Source: Antedon mediterranea
Lineage: Eukaryota > Echinodermata > Crinoidea > Comatulida > Antedonidae
Direction of reading: 5' to 3'
Assembly: GCF_964355755.1 (NCBI RefSeq)
Contig: NC_092673.1
Coordinates: 12,217,001 to 12,281,000, forward strand
Length of the DNA: 64,000 nucleotides
The notes under the pieces are model-generated. The model saw nothing but the letters and a program-made list of their open reading frames with translations, made no database searches and was not told the origin of the DNA. The stretch's first letter is position 1. Every line of letters starts with the position of its first letter. Position numbers and translations under genes: made by a program. Positions 1 through 11,300 of the stretch are shown piece by piece.

Positions 1-270
1 CTGAGATACGATAAATAAAGGTCAAAGGTCAAAATGTCAGAAATAAGACTTGCATCCATTTTTAGAGAAAATGTGTCATTAAAGTGAATATAAAAACATA
101 TATTTAAAACATTTTGAGACCAAAATTAATTATTTGTGACTAGTGGTTCTCGAGATATAGGGTAATTATAAAAAATGGCCGCCATTTTTAATTATGCAAA
201 TTAAGGGCTTAGATGGCCGAATTTCGCTTGCAGCGAGGTCGAAATATCTTAAATCAAGTGGATCCCAGCT
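1..270. repeat. Arm of a dispersed inverted-repeat family (partial)
   Basis: This non-coding stretch contains GAGATACGATAAATAAAGG followed by a tandem AGGTCA pair, a TTCTCGAGATAT word and ATGGCCGCCATTTTTAAT. The same order and spacing of words is seen in the right arm of the inverted-repeat element at 39860-40297. It is therefore read as an arm of a related element cut by the window edge. The 3' end of the LINE at 272-4250 abuts it at about 270-330. Confidence 0.5.
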
Positions 271-271
271 T

Positions 272-3073
272 CTACACAAAAATGCTTCTTACACCATATT
301 TCAGAGGAAATAGAACTTGTCTAAGACTTGTCCAGGGGCATAACGTATTAAATTTATCTAGAGTAATTGCCCAACATAAATTGGCATAAGAAAGGTAAGG
401 CAAAACTAAAGTATTATAAAGGGTTAATAAGGTTTTTTGAGGGAAGATATGTTTTAATTTGTTCAATATTCCAACATTTCTAGAAACTAGATTACTGATT
501 TTATTTATATGTAGTTTCCAAGTCAGAGAGGCATCTATGGTTACTCCTAAAAATTGTGTTTCATTAACTCGTTTGATCATTTTATTATCAATGTATATTT
601 GTTCATTTAAAGAATTTGAAATTTTACGTTTAGAAAATATTATATAGTTCGTTTTGAATGTATTAAGAGTTAATTTATTGTGTTTGAGCCAATTTGAAAC
701 TTTAAGTAACTCATCATTGACAATTTTAAACAAGGTATTTAATTTAGGATGAGAGAAAAAAATATTTGTGTCGTCAGCAAATAAGATAAAATTTAGTAAT
801 TTAGAGCCGTTTGGTATATCGTTAACAAAAATCAGGAATAAGAGTGGTCCAAGAATCGATCCTTGGGGAACACCACAGGTTAAACGGGAATAGGAAGAGT
901 TAAAATTATTTAAGGAAGTAAACTGAACACGATTGAAAATGTAGCTTTTAATTAGTTTTAAAGGAAGGCCTCTGATACCGTAATTTGAAAGTTTATGAAT
1001 TAAAATATCGTGGTTAATAGTATCGAAGGCCTTAGATAAATCAAGGAAAATGCCAACAGAAAACTCATTTTTACTCAGGGCAATTGTAATTTTGTCAAAA
1101 ATATCTAATAAAGCAAGATCTGTTGAATACTTTTTCCTGAAACCATATTGGCCTTTAAATAAAATGTTATGTTTAGTTAAAAAGGAAGAAATTCGATTAT
1201 GCATTATTTTTTCAATTAATTTTGAGAAACAAGGAAGTAGGGAGATTGGTCTGTAGTTATTGAAAAGATGAGGATCTTCTTTCTTGTAGATAGGGATGAC
1301 TTTAGCTATTTTAAAAGAATCAGGAAAAATACCGGTTTGAAAAGAAGTATTAAAAATGTGAGTTAAGGGTTTGCATATAAAATTAGAAACACGTTTAATA
1401 ATTTTAATGGAAAACCCATCAAACCCAGGAGATTTATTATCTTTGAGGGAAAGTATTATACTGACAACTTCATGTTCGGTTACAGGACTAAGAAAGAGAG
1501 AGTGCACACATGGACGAGGTAGGGTAGAAGTATAATTATCATTATTCGACACATGTATTTTGTTAACTAAATTTGGCCCTATACTAGTAAAATAATTATT
1601 GAATTCAGTTGCAATTTGTTGAGGATTATTTAATTCAATGTCATTGTTAATAAAGTGAGAAGGAAATGGTTTACGAGATTTCTTGCCAAGGACTCCATTT
1701 ATTGTTTGCCAGGTTTTTTGGATGTTATTTTTATGGAATTCAAATTTGTCACTGAAGTAATTCTTTTGGGCAGTACGAAGGATTTTGGTAAGTACATTTC
1801 GATATTTAACATATTTATTTTTGTCCTTTTGCTTTTTAGATATAAGAAATGTTTTATATAATTTGTGTTTTTTGTCGATAGATTTAATTAAGCATTTAGT
1901 TATCCAAGGTTTTTTTTCTTTCCGAATATTGCGTCTGGAACGAGTGGTTTTAATGTTGTTATTATATAATGTACTAAATATGTTGTTGAATAAAGCGTAT
2001 GCCTCATTGGGTTCATTGGAGTTATAAATACTAGTCCAGTCAACATTTGACAAATCATTACTTAAGGCAGAAATTGAAATGTCATTGACTTTTTTTATGT
2101 AAATATATTTTGATTTAGGTTTCAGGTGTTGGAGAGGTTCTGATTTATGTATTAACAAGAAAACAGGAAAGTGATCCGAGATGTCCGAATATAGAATTCC
2201 GGAAGAAATGTTATCGTATAGATTATTACAAAAAATATTGTCGATTAAAGTTGCAGAATTACGCGTAATTCTAGTTGGCCTAGTAATAAGAGGATAATAA
2301 TTTGATTGAAATAAAGTATTAACAAAATCAGAAGTACCTTTATGTGTTTTGGAATTTAACAAGTTAATATTAAAGTCTCCTGAAATATATGCTGTTTTTT
2401 TCTCATTATTAATGGTGTCAATTAAATTAGAGATATCTTTACTAAATGTGTTAATGGATAATTCAGGCAAACGATATACTACTCCAAGGATTATGTTTTT
2501 GGGTTGTGCATCGATTTCAATGAAAAGAGATTCCGAACCATTAGTAATGATAAATGATAAATCAGGGCGAAGAATATATTTAAATCTCTGGTGTAGGTAA
2601 ATGGCAACGCCTCCTCCTGGTCTATCAGCTCGTGAAACATGCAAGAGGTTATAATTGGAAATATTATAAAAGGAAAAAGGCGTATTATGATTAAAAAAAG
2701 TTTCGGTGAAGCATAGTGCTGAGAATTCATGGTTAATAGCACCTACGCATACATTGATATCGTTAAAATGTTTAACAAGACTGCGTGCGTTTAAGTGAAA
2801 GATACTAAATGAATAATCTTGTGTTGAATATTTGTTGTTAAGACTATCGATATATTCATAGGCACAAGATTCAATATTTTCGGAAAATAATTGGGCATCG
2901 TTGTCATTAATAACATCTTTAAAATTAATATCAAAAGGGTTAAAAATTAAAGAATTAAATCTATCAAAGTCAATTCTATCGTCACAAAAGTAATAGTGAA
3001 TGACATGCAAGAATTCATCATTATCAATAATGTGATTAAATGGGAATGCATCTATATTGTCAGAAGGGTCCAT
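272..3073 (-). CDS. LINE ORF2: AP endonuclease-reverse transcriptase, 3'-truncated
   Basis: An uninterrupted 933-residue reading frame of a non-LTR retrotransposon of the CR1/L2/jockey group. The N-terminal half is an APE-type endonuclease: HLNARS with Asn95, FTET with Glu124, GDFN with Asp233 and SDH at 299-301. The reverse transcriptase shows FLDLSKAFDT at 676-685 (motif A), GVPQGSILGP near 734-743 and FADDT at 765-769 (catalytic Asp pair). Such enzymes nick target DNA and copy the element's RNA at the nick. The expected C-terminal tail after LSYANLCWAI is lost: the frame runs into about 25 unrelated residues, so the element lacks its natural 3' end. ORF1 of the same element lies 445 bases upstream at 3518-4210. 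Open length and intact motifs suggest a young copy, but the truncation makes mobility doubtful. Confidence 0.93.
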   Translation of the reverse strand: MDPSDNIDAFPFNHIIDNDEFLHVIHYYFCDDRIDFDRFNSLIFNPFDINFKDVINDNDAQLFSENIESCAYEYIDSLNNKYSTQDYSFSIFHLNARSLVKHFNDINVCVGAINHEFSALCFTETFFNHNTPFSFYNISNYNLLHVSRADRPGGGVAIYLHQRFKYILRPDLSFIITNGSESLFIEIDAQPKNIILGVVYRLPELSINTFSKDISNLIDTINNEKKTAYISGDFNINLLNSKTHKGTSDFVNTLFQSNYYPLITRPTRITRNSATLIDNIFCNNLYDNISSGILYSDISDHFPVFLLIHKSEPLQHLKPKSKYIYIKKVNDISISALSNDLSNVDWTSIYNSNEPNEAYALFNNIFSTLYNNNIKTTRSRRNIRKEKKPWITKCLIKSIDKKHKLYKTFLISKKQKDKNKYVKYRNVLTKILRTAQKNYFSDKFEFHKNNIQKTWQTINGVLGKKSRKPFPSHFINNDIELNNPQQIATEFNNYFTSIGPNLVNKIHVSNNDNYTSTLPRPCVHSLFLSPVTEHEVVSIILSLKDNKSPGFDGFSIKIIKRVSNFICKPLTHIFNTSFQTGIFPDSFKIAKVIPIYKKEDPHLFNNYRPISLLPCFSKLIEKIMHNRISSFLTKHNILFKGQYGFRKKYSTDLALLDIFDKITIALSKNEFSVGIFLDLSKAFDTINHDILIHKLSNYGIRGLPLKLIKSYIFNRVQFTSLNNFNSSYSRLTCGVPQGSILGPLLFLIFVNDIPNGSKLLNFILFADDTNIFFSHPKLNTLFKIVNDELLKVSNWLKHNKLTLNTFKTNYIIFSKRKISNSLNEQIYIDNKMIKRVNETQFLGVTIDASLTWKLHINKISNLVSRNVGILNKLKHIFPQKTLLTLYNTLVLPYLSYANLCWAITLDKFNTLCPWTSLRQVLFPLKYGVRSIFV

Positions 3074-3484
3074 GAGAATATCTAGCGGTACATAATGTGA
3101 TCAGTTTATTCAATAGTATGTAATAAAAGATGCCTGGTAATGTTACGTAAAAACAGAAAAGTACAAGAACGTAAATATAAAGAAACAAGTTAAGAATTGG
3201 GGGGTAACAATAAAACAAAGGTGAATAAATGGTTTTAAGTGGTTTAAACATCTTATGACAATGAAATTATGTGAGAACAGACTCCTGAAAACGCTATTGT
3301 AAAATTATTATGTAAAATCAATCAAGGGGCTTATACAAATTAAGCAAAGTATGCAGATGTAAGGAAAATAATGGATAAAAGATTCTTAGTCTGTTGTAAA
3401 ATTTAATAATGGATTGAATTTGTAAAGAAGAAATGTTTCTAAACAGTCCAAGTGTTTACAACAACATTCCGATCACTAGTATGG

Positions 3485-3546
3485 CAATGGAATTTCGAAA
3501 AGTTTACCGGAACTATTTCAATGGAATTTCGAAAAGTTTACCGGAA
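3485..3546. repeat. 34-bp period tandem duplication at LINE ORF1 3' end
   Basis: The 28-base word starting CAATGGAATTTCGAAAAG occurs twice with a period of 34 bases. The copies straddle the ORF1 stop codon, so one copy encodes the C-terminal FSKFH and the other is untranslated. Confidence 0.75.
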
Positions 3547-4210
3547 TGCCAGTTGAAGTTCGCCATTTTCCAGCCGTAAAACGAAGCTTGGTACCTTTAT
3601 TGTACATCTCTTTTACTTGTGATCTCCATTTCTTTTTTTCCAGTAGATCGGCAGCAGTAAGATCATCTATGATATAAAATTTCTGGCTATCTAGCGCAGA
3701 ACTTCGTTGTTTCATAACTTCAATCTTAGAAGCGTATGAGAGAAAACGGGCAATGATATGCCTTGGCTTACCGTTCATACGTTTACCATCTCGGTGGGCC
3801 CGTTCGATTGTTGGCCTGGGATCGAGTGTGAAAAAATCGGAAAGAATGTTCTCAAAGATTGACTTACAGTTTTCTTTTGTGTTCTCTTCCACACCAACAA
3901 TTCTTACGTTATTACGACGAGAAAAGCGTTCCGTCTTGTTAATTTTTGCCAACAGGTCAGTTGTACTACCTTGTAAATTAGCAACTGTTGTTGTCAGCTC
4001 TGTGACAGTCGTTTTTAATTCCTTGTTTTCATCTTCAAGGGCATCTATTCTAGCAGAATTAAACGATATTGCTTCGTAAAGCTCAGCTTTATTAGATTCT
4101 TGGCCTTTTAAAATCGATTCAAGTTTTTTTTTAACAAACGATTCAAACGATAGCTGGTCTTCGCTTTCGAATTCAGCGGGCTTGGTATTTGCTCGTGTAG
4201 ATCGTGACAT
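3518..4210 (-). CDS. LINE ORF1: coiled-coil RNA-binding protein
   Basis: A 230-residue ORF1 of the LINE whose ORF2 follows at 272-3073. A heptad-like segment at about residues 50-95 (ALEDENKELKTTVTELTTTV) predicts a trimerising coiled coil. It is followed by RFSRRNNVRIVGVEE, the start of an RRM-like domain of the L1-ORF1 (transposase_22) type, and a basic C-terminal domain with ERAHRDGKR and RFLSYASKIEVM. ORF1 proteins coat the element RNA as a chaperone. The start ATG at 4210 gives the longest frame and precedes the coiled coil directly. The last codons coincide with a short tandem duplication at 3485-3546, which may have altered the original C-terminus. Confidence 0.85.
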   Translation of the reverse strand: MSRSTRANTKPAEFESEDQLSFESFVKKKLESILKGQESNKAELYEAISFNSARIDALEDENKELKTTVTELTTTVANLQGSTTDLLAKINKTERFSRRNNVRIVGVEENTKENCKSIFENILSDFFTLDPRPTIERAHRDGKRMNGKPRHIIARFLSYASKIEVMKQRSSALDSQKFYIIDDLTAADLLEKKKWRSQVKEMYNKGTKLRFTAGKWRTSTGIPVNFSKFH

Positions 4211-4392
4211 GGCTTGTCGTGATAGGCCTAGAGAAAATTAATATGCCAAGTAGTGCGTTTCAGGAGCTCGTTGTGAAAGCGTATTTTAAGTTAAAAATAC
4301 ATATCATTACAAAACGGTTTAAAAAGTGTCTTATATTTCATTATTAATTATATATTATATTATTATTATTGTTATTATCAAAATTATTGTAG

Positions 4393-5865
4393 TTACCTCT
4401 TAAAGTCATCGTTAAATTTTTTAATCCCAGCTGGGAGAAACGAATTTGAGTATCGACCCGTCCGCGCCAACACCGGCCTCAGTCTACCACTTCTACCAAT
4501 GTGGCAGCGAAGAAGATCCGAATGAAGGGGGTGGCTTTCCTCCTCCATGATCGCCTGTAAACCATTTTTCAATCGTTCTCCGTAGTGACAATCGTAGACT
4601 GAGTCCGCTGTCAGCGCCGACGAGCCAATCACTCTTAATGCCCTTTCTAACACTTTACATATGCGGCCCTTATCTCCCTTGTTTATGTTCCCACCCCAGC
4701 CTAATAGGCAATAATCCCAGATTGAAAAAATAACAGATGAATAGAACATAGTAAGTATCTCTTCCCTAACCCTAAAAACGTTCATTTTCCTCAAACAGTA
4801 CAGTCTAGTATTTAATTTTTTAATTAGTTGATCAACATGCTCTCCCCATGATAAATTATTGTCATACGTTACCCCAAGATACTTAACGATTTCTACCTCA
4901 TGTCCTTTAATCTGGACAGGCTCAATTTCCCTTCTTTTTTTACGACGGAAATCTATTCGCATTTCTTTGGTTTTTGCTACATTAAGTTCCAGGAAATTGT
5001 CATCACAGTATTTCGTAAACCTAACTATTTCAGATTTGAAATTTGTATCGTCATCCTCTTTTATTAAACCTATCATTGCAGAATCATCTGCAAATTTAAT
5101 TACTGGACAGTCCGGGAACCTAGGTTGGAAATCCGACGTATACAATGTGAACAAAAACGATGCAAGTACAGTACCTTGTGGTGCTCCCGTATTTGTCCGA
5201 ATAATGTCCGATTTGACATTTTGATTTAGCCTAACAAACTGGAGACGTCCAACGAGGAAGTTAAAAACGAACGAAATTAGTAAATTGGGGATATTCATGC
5301 CGAACAACTTATTAATTAAAATGTGTGATTGGATGGTATTAAAAGCTGAACTAAAGTCGAAGTACATAATCCTAACAGACGGGGATGTTCTCCAATTGTC
5401 AAGATGGGCATACATTTTTTCATTTTTGTATATTAATGCGTCTTCAGTGTTCCTGTTTCTCCGATAAGCGAACTGATGTGGGTCCAAAAAATCTGCAACT
5501 AATGGTTTCAGGCGTTTTAGAACAATCTTTTCACAAACTTTCATTGTGACGGATGTTAGCGCAACAGGTCTAAGATCGTTATAACACTGTATATTTTGTA
5601 GTTTAGGGATTGGGATGATGCATGACGTTTTCCAAGATTCCGGCAAGGTTTGTGTTTCATAAATCAAGTTAAAAATATATACAAAAATATCTGCCAATTG
5701 GGTTGCGCATAATTTAAGAACTTTGGGTAGAATTTGGTCTGGTCCAGCTGATTTGGATGCTTTCAGACCTTTAAAGTGGCTGGTAACTTCATCCGCATTT
5801 GTCTTAAAGGTCAAAACCACTTTCATCTGGTAAGGCCAACCTACTTTTGAATAAGATCTGTTCAT
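4393..5865 (-). pseudogene. Reverse transcriptase part of the Rex1/Babar-like LINE
   Basis: A 490-residue open part of the broken element at 4330-7420. RT motifs in order: GLKASKSAGPDQILPKVLK, RPVALTSVTMKVCEKIV, MYFDFSSAFNTIQ (motif A, Asp followed by SSAFN), GAPQGTVLASFLFTLYT, then KFADDSAMIGLI (motif C), and a C-terminal region ending YSNSFLPAGIKKFND, the usual end of this clade. The endonuclease lies upstream in other frames (6160-5804, 6973-6704, 7146-6940). Confidence 0.85.
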
Positions 5866-7351
5866 CAGAAAAATTATAGCAATCGAACCTATTAAAAAAA
5901 GTATTTAATTCATTAGCATATTGCTTAGTCAAATTCGACACAATTCCACTTCCTTGTGGCGATTTTGCATATCCGCTCATTTGCCTCATTCCCCTCCAAA
6001 CCTTACTCATATCATTACCTACAAAATTTTCTTCTATTTCACGTTTGTACTTTAGTTTACTTTTACGTATTACTCGTTTAAGTTCCTTTTGGATTTTATT
6101 TAGTTCATTTACATCACCTCGATCGAAGGCCTGTCTCTTTTTCTTAATAATATCTGTCACCTCCCCATTTATCCATGGTTTACGGTTTCCGTAGATTTTA
6201 ACTTTCCTTTTTGGTATTACATTTTCAGTACAAAAGTTAATATATGCACTAACCGCTTCCGTTACCTCGTCTGACCCGTTTGAATTTTCCGTAAAAACAC
6301 TCCAGTCCGTAGTTTCAAATTCGCATTTCAGCTGTTCTATTGCATCTTGAGTCCACTTCTTAACAGTAATTACCCTGGGTTTCTGCCGTTGTACTAATGT
6401 ACGATACTTGGGTTGTATGTAGTATAATTAAATTATGGTCAGATTTACCAAGTTTCGGCAATTTTCTTGATAAATATGCGTGTTTTACGTTTGAATAACA
6501 TACGTCAAGGGTAACAGATTCCCGCGTGCTGCACTTCACATGTTAGTAGTAGTAAACGCTACTCTTTTTTAGGGTACAATGATTAAAGTCTCCATTTATT
6601 ACAATATATGCGTCAGGGGAAGCCGTTTCAATTTCCGCTATAACTACGGTTAGTTCTCTTTGTGCTTCCTTGGCCAGATTTTTGTTTGGTATGTATACAA
6701 CCACTAAAACAACATGGGACGTATAGAGAGTACCATTATTTCAACGTTAGGCGAGCAGCTGTTTTTCTTTAGATGCACATTATTTGGGTGACAATACCTT
6801 TCGCTTATATATGCCATAACACCGCCTCCTCTATTTTTTCCGGATTCAACAGTTCTATCACCTCTGAATAATGTAAACCCATCAATCCTAAAATGTTCGT
6901 CGCTTTTCTCTTCACTTAACCATGTTTCCGTAAAGGCCATCACACTAACGGATCTATATTCATGCAAATGCATATTTGCATTTTTAATTCATCCATTTTA
7001 TTTACAATTGAACGTGCGTTTCCCATAATGATTGTAGGCAAATAATGGTCTACATTTCCTAGCACGGAACCGTTTTCTAACTCCACTGGCCCTACCTCTT
7101 TTTCGCCGTCGCATCTCGAAAGGTATGTCACGCCATTTTCCAGCACCTGGGTATTCGATTTGGTTGCGTATGTCCTTCATTTCCATAGGCGTATAGCAAA
7201 CAACCCTTGGCCTAGCTTGCGTCGGCTCATTGACGTTAAAAAACGGTCTAATCATGTTAACAATCACCACAAAAAGCGAAGAAAAAACAATAGTCAACAT
7301 TAATACACCGAAAATCCACAATAAAAATACAGAAAAAATCACTACACACAT
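5804..7351 (-). pseudogene. Endonuclease and linker remnants of the Rex1/Babar-like LINE
   Basis: Successive fragments in different frames: 7351-6998 (leader and basic region), 7146-6940 (endonuclease start), 6973-6704 (FTETWLS, then RGGGVMAYIS) and 6160-5804 (linker before the RT). The part between 6700 and 6160 has lost an open frame, although words such as the SDHN region remain recognisable. Together these mark a decayed endonuclease domain. Confidence 0.7.
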
Positions 7352-7739
7352 CCAAAAAGCAACAAAATCAGGACAAGTGAGCTTGGTCGTCCGCAGTGAG
7401 CAGCGCCCGGTAAACCGTTTCGTCTGAAACCCATTCTTTGTGAAATAGCTGCCGTGATATTAATAGGGCTCCTCTCTGTGTAGTGTTCCCAGCAAATATG
7501 TACTAGTTATGTCATTTACAGCTTTACCTCCTGTAGCAATATTTACTAATGTGGTTGGTCAACAGTGGCGAATGGATTGCATGTAGGCCTACTATTTAGC
7601 TTAATGAGAAACTTGTCTACATCATTATTATCTCTCTCAATCCTCCGTCGACGTAACTGGTTAGCTGGTGTTTCACAATGCTAGAGATATAAAATTAGTA
7701 GTAGATCCGGGATATTGATTAAATGAAAAAAGTTTCCTA

Positions 7740-8249
7740 GTGTATATTTTGACCAATCACAGGACGGGAAAAAACCGATCCGTCAAAAAACTGGGGGAGA
7801 GGGCGCGATCGAGTAAAAGTTTCATCTCGTCGCGGAAGAAGGAGGCTAGTCTCCTCTCTCCCAAAGATCGTATAGCGCCACGTACAGCAGCAGCGTTGTC
7901 GTTAAATAACTGATTTAGCCTAATATGATTAGGCCTAACTAGTTTATTCGATTATAGAATGGCTTTCCTCTACTACTACGGCTAGAGTGCTACTATACTA
8001 CCAAGAGGCCTATAGAGTCCTCTACTAGTCTAGTGTGTAGGGTCTAGCCTGGCCTCTCTGTCTGACTGGGCTGCCTATCATATTATTATTTAATTAAATT
8101 ATAAACTAGGCCTAGTCTGAGGATAGGCCCTAGCTAGATAGGCCTATCCTACTATACTAGGCTACTCTAGCAGCTACTTAAGGAGGCTTGGGCCTGCTGT
8201 TGGGTGACACTGAAAATAATGTAGGCCTACGTGTGTTTTGAGAGATCCC
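7740..8249 (+). promoter_or_regulatory. Putative promoter / 5' UTR of the polycystin-1-like gene
   Basis: This is the interval upstream of the chosen start codon. It has a CCAAT word in GACCAATCACAG near 7752 and a relatively CpG-containing stretch (7785-7885), followed by many TAGGCCTA-like palindromic words. No TATA box at a convincing distance was seen and no transcription start can be fixed by eye. A 5' non-coding exon further upstream cannot be excluded. Confidence 0.25.
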
Positions 8250-8352
8250 ATGCAAACTTTGAACATGTTTCTTTACAAAACCATAACAAATGATCTTCTG
8301 CTGATGACTCTTATTATTATTTGGCATTTCCTACCACTGGTATTCCTGCATG
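8250..8352 (+). CDS. Exon 1: start codon and signal peptide
   Basis: The ATG at 8250 opens a frame to a GTAAGT donor at 8353. An alternative in-frame ATG at 8304 gives a shorter leader, MTLIIIWHFLPLVFLH, which is a classic hydrophobic signal peptide. The exon ends in phase 1, matching exon 2. Which ATG is used cannot be decided from sequence alone; the second gives the more typical secretion signal. Confidence 0.6.
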
Positions 8353-11300
8353 GTAAGTGAGAACACTACTACTAGCTAGGCTAACTACAGTGTAAACTGC
8401 ATACATACAGTTTACACCGGTGAAATCTAAAAAAAAATTGATTTCACCCAAATTGTCTTTTCTTCTTGTTTTTTTGTTCAGTTCTAGTCGGACTTGAGTA
8501 TTATTATTTTAATCAAAATATTTATTTTATCACAATAGATTGTAATAAATTTAACAAAAGCATTTTGAAAAAAAATTGTTTGAAATTGTTTTGGATTTTT
8601 AGGTGAAAAAATTTTTTTAATTACAAATTTTATAGCGCAAACCTAAAAACCTTGTGCAAACCTCTTCCAAACCACTTAACATTGATCTTACACTACATTA
8701 TGTTCTTGGAAATCCTATGAATGAGTTGATCATTTTAAAAACATTTACCAGATCATCACATTTAATTTATAATTTCAATTTAATATTTTTTAGATGTTTT
8801 CCAGGTTTCTGCCAAAGTTACCAAGTATGGCGATTCTACCACTTTCAATTTCAACGTTGACTTTAATGCTGAACCAAACATTTTATGTGCTTGGTCATTT
8901 GGTGATGGTACAACAACCCTTACGCAGAAAAACATACTTAAAAATGAAGATATCTTGCATCACTATTATCAAGTTGGTTCATATCAAACTGTGACGTCAT
9001 GTTTGACATCACAGGGTGTTCTTGACAGGATTACAACTGTTGTTGTACAGAAATTGATTGATTATGTTGATTGTTTGATAGTTGATGAAAATCTTTCCGA
9101 TCGTAACCTTTTTTTAGGTACAGAAAATGTTTTTTTAAAGTTTCAAACAAAAAGTATTCAATCGCAAAAGTTTTACTGTGAAGTGGATGGTATTTACCTG
9201 AAAGATCCTATAAGCAATATAACATCTCTTTCAAATGAAGATATTATTGAAGGTTTTCTCAAAATCCAGTCTTCCCTTCTTCAGTCGATGTTGGCAGGTG
9301 AACACATTGTCTCATTTGTTGTTTATAATAATATCCGAGGTTTGAAGTGTGATAAACAATTTATTTTGGTTGCTCCTTTAACAAATATGGCATTACGTAT
9401 GTATGATAGCTTTGTTGAAGTTGGTAAAGAATTTGTTGTTGCTGTTTCTGCTGATGGAGGATACCCAGCAGATGTTAGATGGAAAGTGATTGAGAATGGC
9501 AATGTCATTTTGACAAGGAACAGCACAAAAGTTGGCTCAACAAGTCTGGAACTGGATTCCCAACTGCTTGCTCTAGATTTTCCAGGTGCGCTATTAACAA
9601 ACATTTTTTAATCATTTTTAGTATTTTATAGTATAGTATTTTCTTGTTGTAGTAACATTAATAATTCTGCTAATGAATTGTTGGCGCAACAGTAAAGTAA
9701 AAGTAACATGTAAGCGAATACTAACATTTGATGTTAATTTTGTATCAAATTGTAAGTACTACAAAATATGTAATAGTAATTTAGAAAAATTCAGTAAAAT
9801 AGATCTATTTTATTTAAACCACCTTTTGTAAATAAATTCTGGGGATACTGTTTGTTTATATTTTGTGTACAACTACTATTTTCTTTAAAACAATACCTTT
9901 TGTAATAAACCTTTTTACTTTCCAAAAAGATTAATATTAATTTGATATTTGTTGTAAAATCATTTTTATTTTAGGAACATACACAGTTGTGGTTACATAT
10001 ACAAATATTTTAATGCAACTTAGTCAAGATGCAAACATCACAATTCAGTATCCAATAAAAAACGTTATCATGATGACCAATAGTCCCCTTCATTATCCAG
10101 CTGAGGATAACATTGTTTTAACTATCATGTTTGGACATTTGCTACCAAGCAGACCATTCTACAATGTATCATTTGGAGAAGTCTGTAAGTATACTACTGT
10201 ATGTTGTTTTTAAAGCTCAGGTACAGGCATGAATTTTAAATATAATATCTGGTTAATTGTACATCAATCAAATATTTGTAACAGAAATCAAGACGAAAAA
10301 GCATGAATTTCACTTAAAATGGTCAAATACAAAATTTGGCAAAATTTTGCCATAAAAACAAGGAAGACTTTTTTTCAGTAGTTAGGTAGTTAATAACCTA
10401 TTATGTAATAACATTTCTGGTGACTCCCTAGAAGGTGAAAAAAGATGGTGGATTTACAGTGGATAATTTTTGCTATAGCACGAAAATAAAAATCTGAATT
10501 TGAATAAAAATACTAGAAATGTAATATTCAAGTTATATTACCTATATTTAGTCATCTGATAACATTTTTTACCACACCGTTAGTTTTCATAGCTTTTAAA
10601 AATGCCTCTCTATTTACAAAATTTGTGTATAAAAGAATAGAGATTTACTGTGTAGGTTGAACTATCCCCCCACTGATAAGAAAGTGCTTATTTTCAACAA
10701 GCTCGTGTAACACAAATAAAATCCCAAAAATTATGAAACATAGGGGAAACTATAGATCGATAATTATTGGAATGTATGATCAATAGAAATTTTTTGTCCG
10801 CACCTGGCCTTTAAACTTTAAAGCCTATTGTGTAATTGAATGAAATTGACAACTATCGGCAATCAAATTGAGAACATTATATCTTAAATCGCAAAGGTTA
10901 GAACATCAATTTTTTATTGATTTTTTTTGTCAAGACAAAATTATTATAACTTACTAGTCTTGAAATCAACTGTTACATGGTAAGATGGATGCAACGGAAG
11001 TACAGTTCCATTCACTCTAGGGAGTCGATAATTCTACTAACTACACCTTGTCGTAGACCTAGTCCCAGTGAGTCGGTCCCTTCTAGAAAAATAGGGAACT
11101 GTAGACTTTGAGCCTGATTTAATATACCATCGGGAAACTTAAAATAGAAAATGAATATAAATTACGTCCTCAACTGTTGATTTTATCATTTTACCTGTTT
11201 TTACAAGTTGGTACAAAAGATCAATTCCTAATATAAACAAACTACAAATAAATTATCGCTATGTCCTCACTTCCTTTCTAGATGTCTATGTAATAGATTA

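Larger units (their letters stand above)
4330..7420 (-). mobile_element. Rex1/Babar-like LINE, frameshifted copy
   Basis: A second non-LTR element, of a different clade from its neighbour. In - strand order the sequence shows a hydrophobic N-terminal leader and a basic RRRKRGRASGVRKR stretch (7351 to about 7090). After a frame change come GNARSIVNKMDEL and AFTETWLS (endonuclease start, 7146-6704), then a degraded endonuclease core (6700-6160), a linker (6160-5804) and a reverse transcriptase (5865-4393). The basic leader directly before the endonuclease and the RT motif KFADDS are typical of Rex1/Babar-like elements. The 3' end is an (AAT)-rich tail at about 4330-4385. At least three frame breaks mean that no full-length protein can be made. 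Confidence 0.8.
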
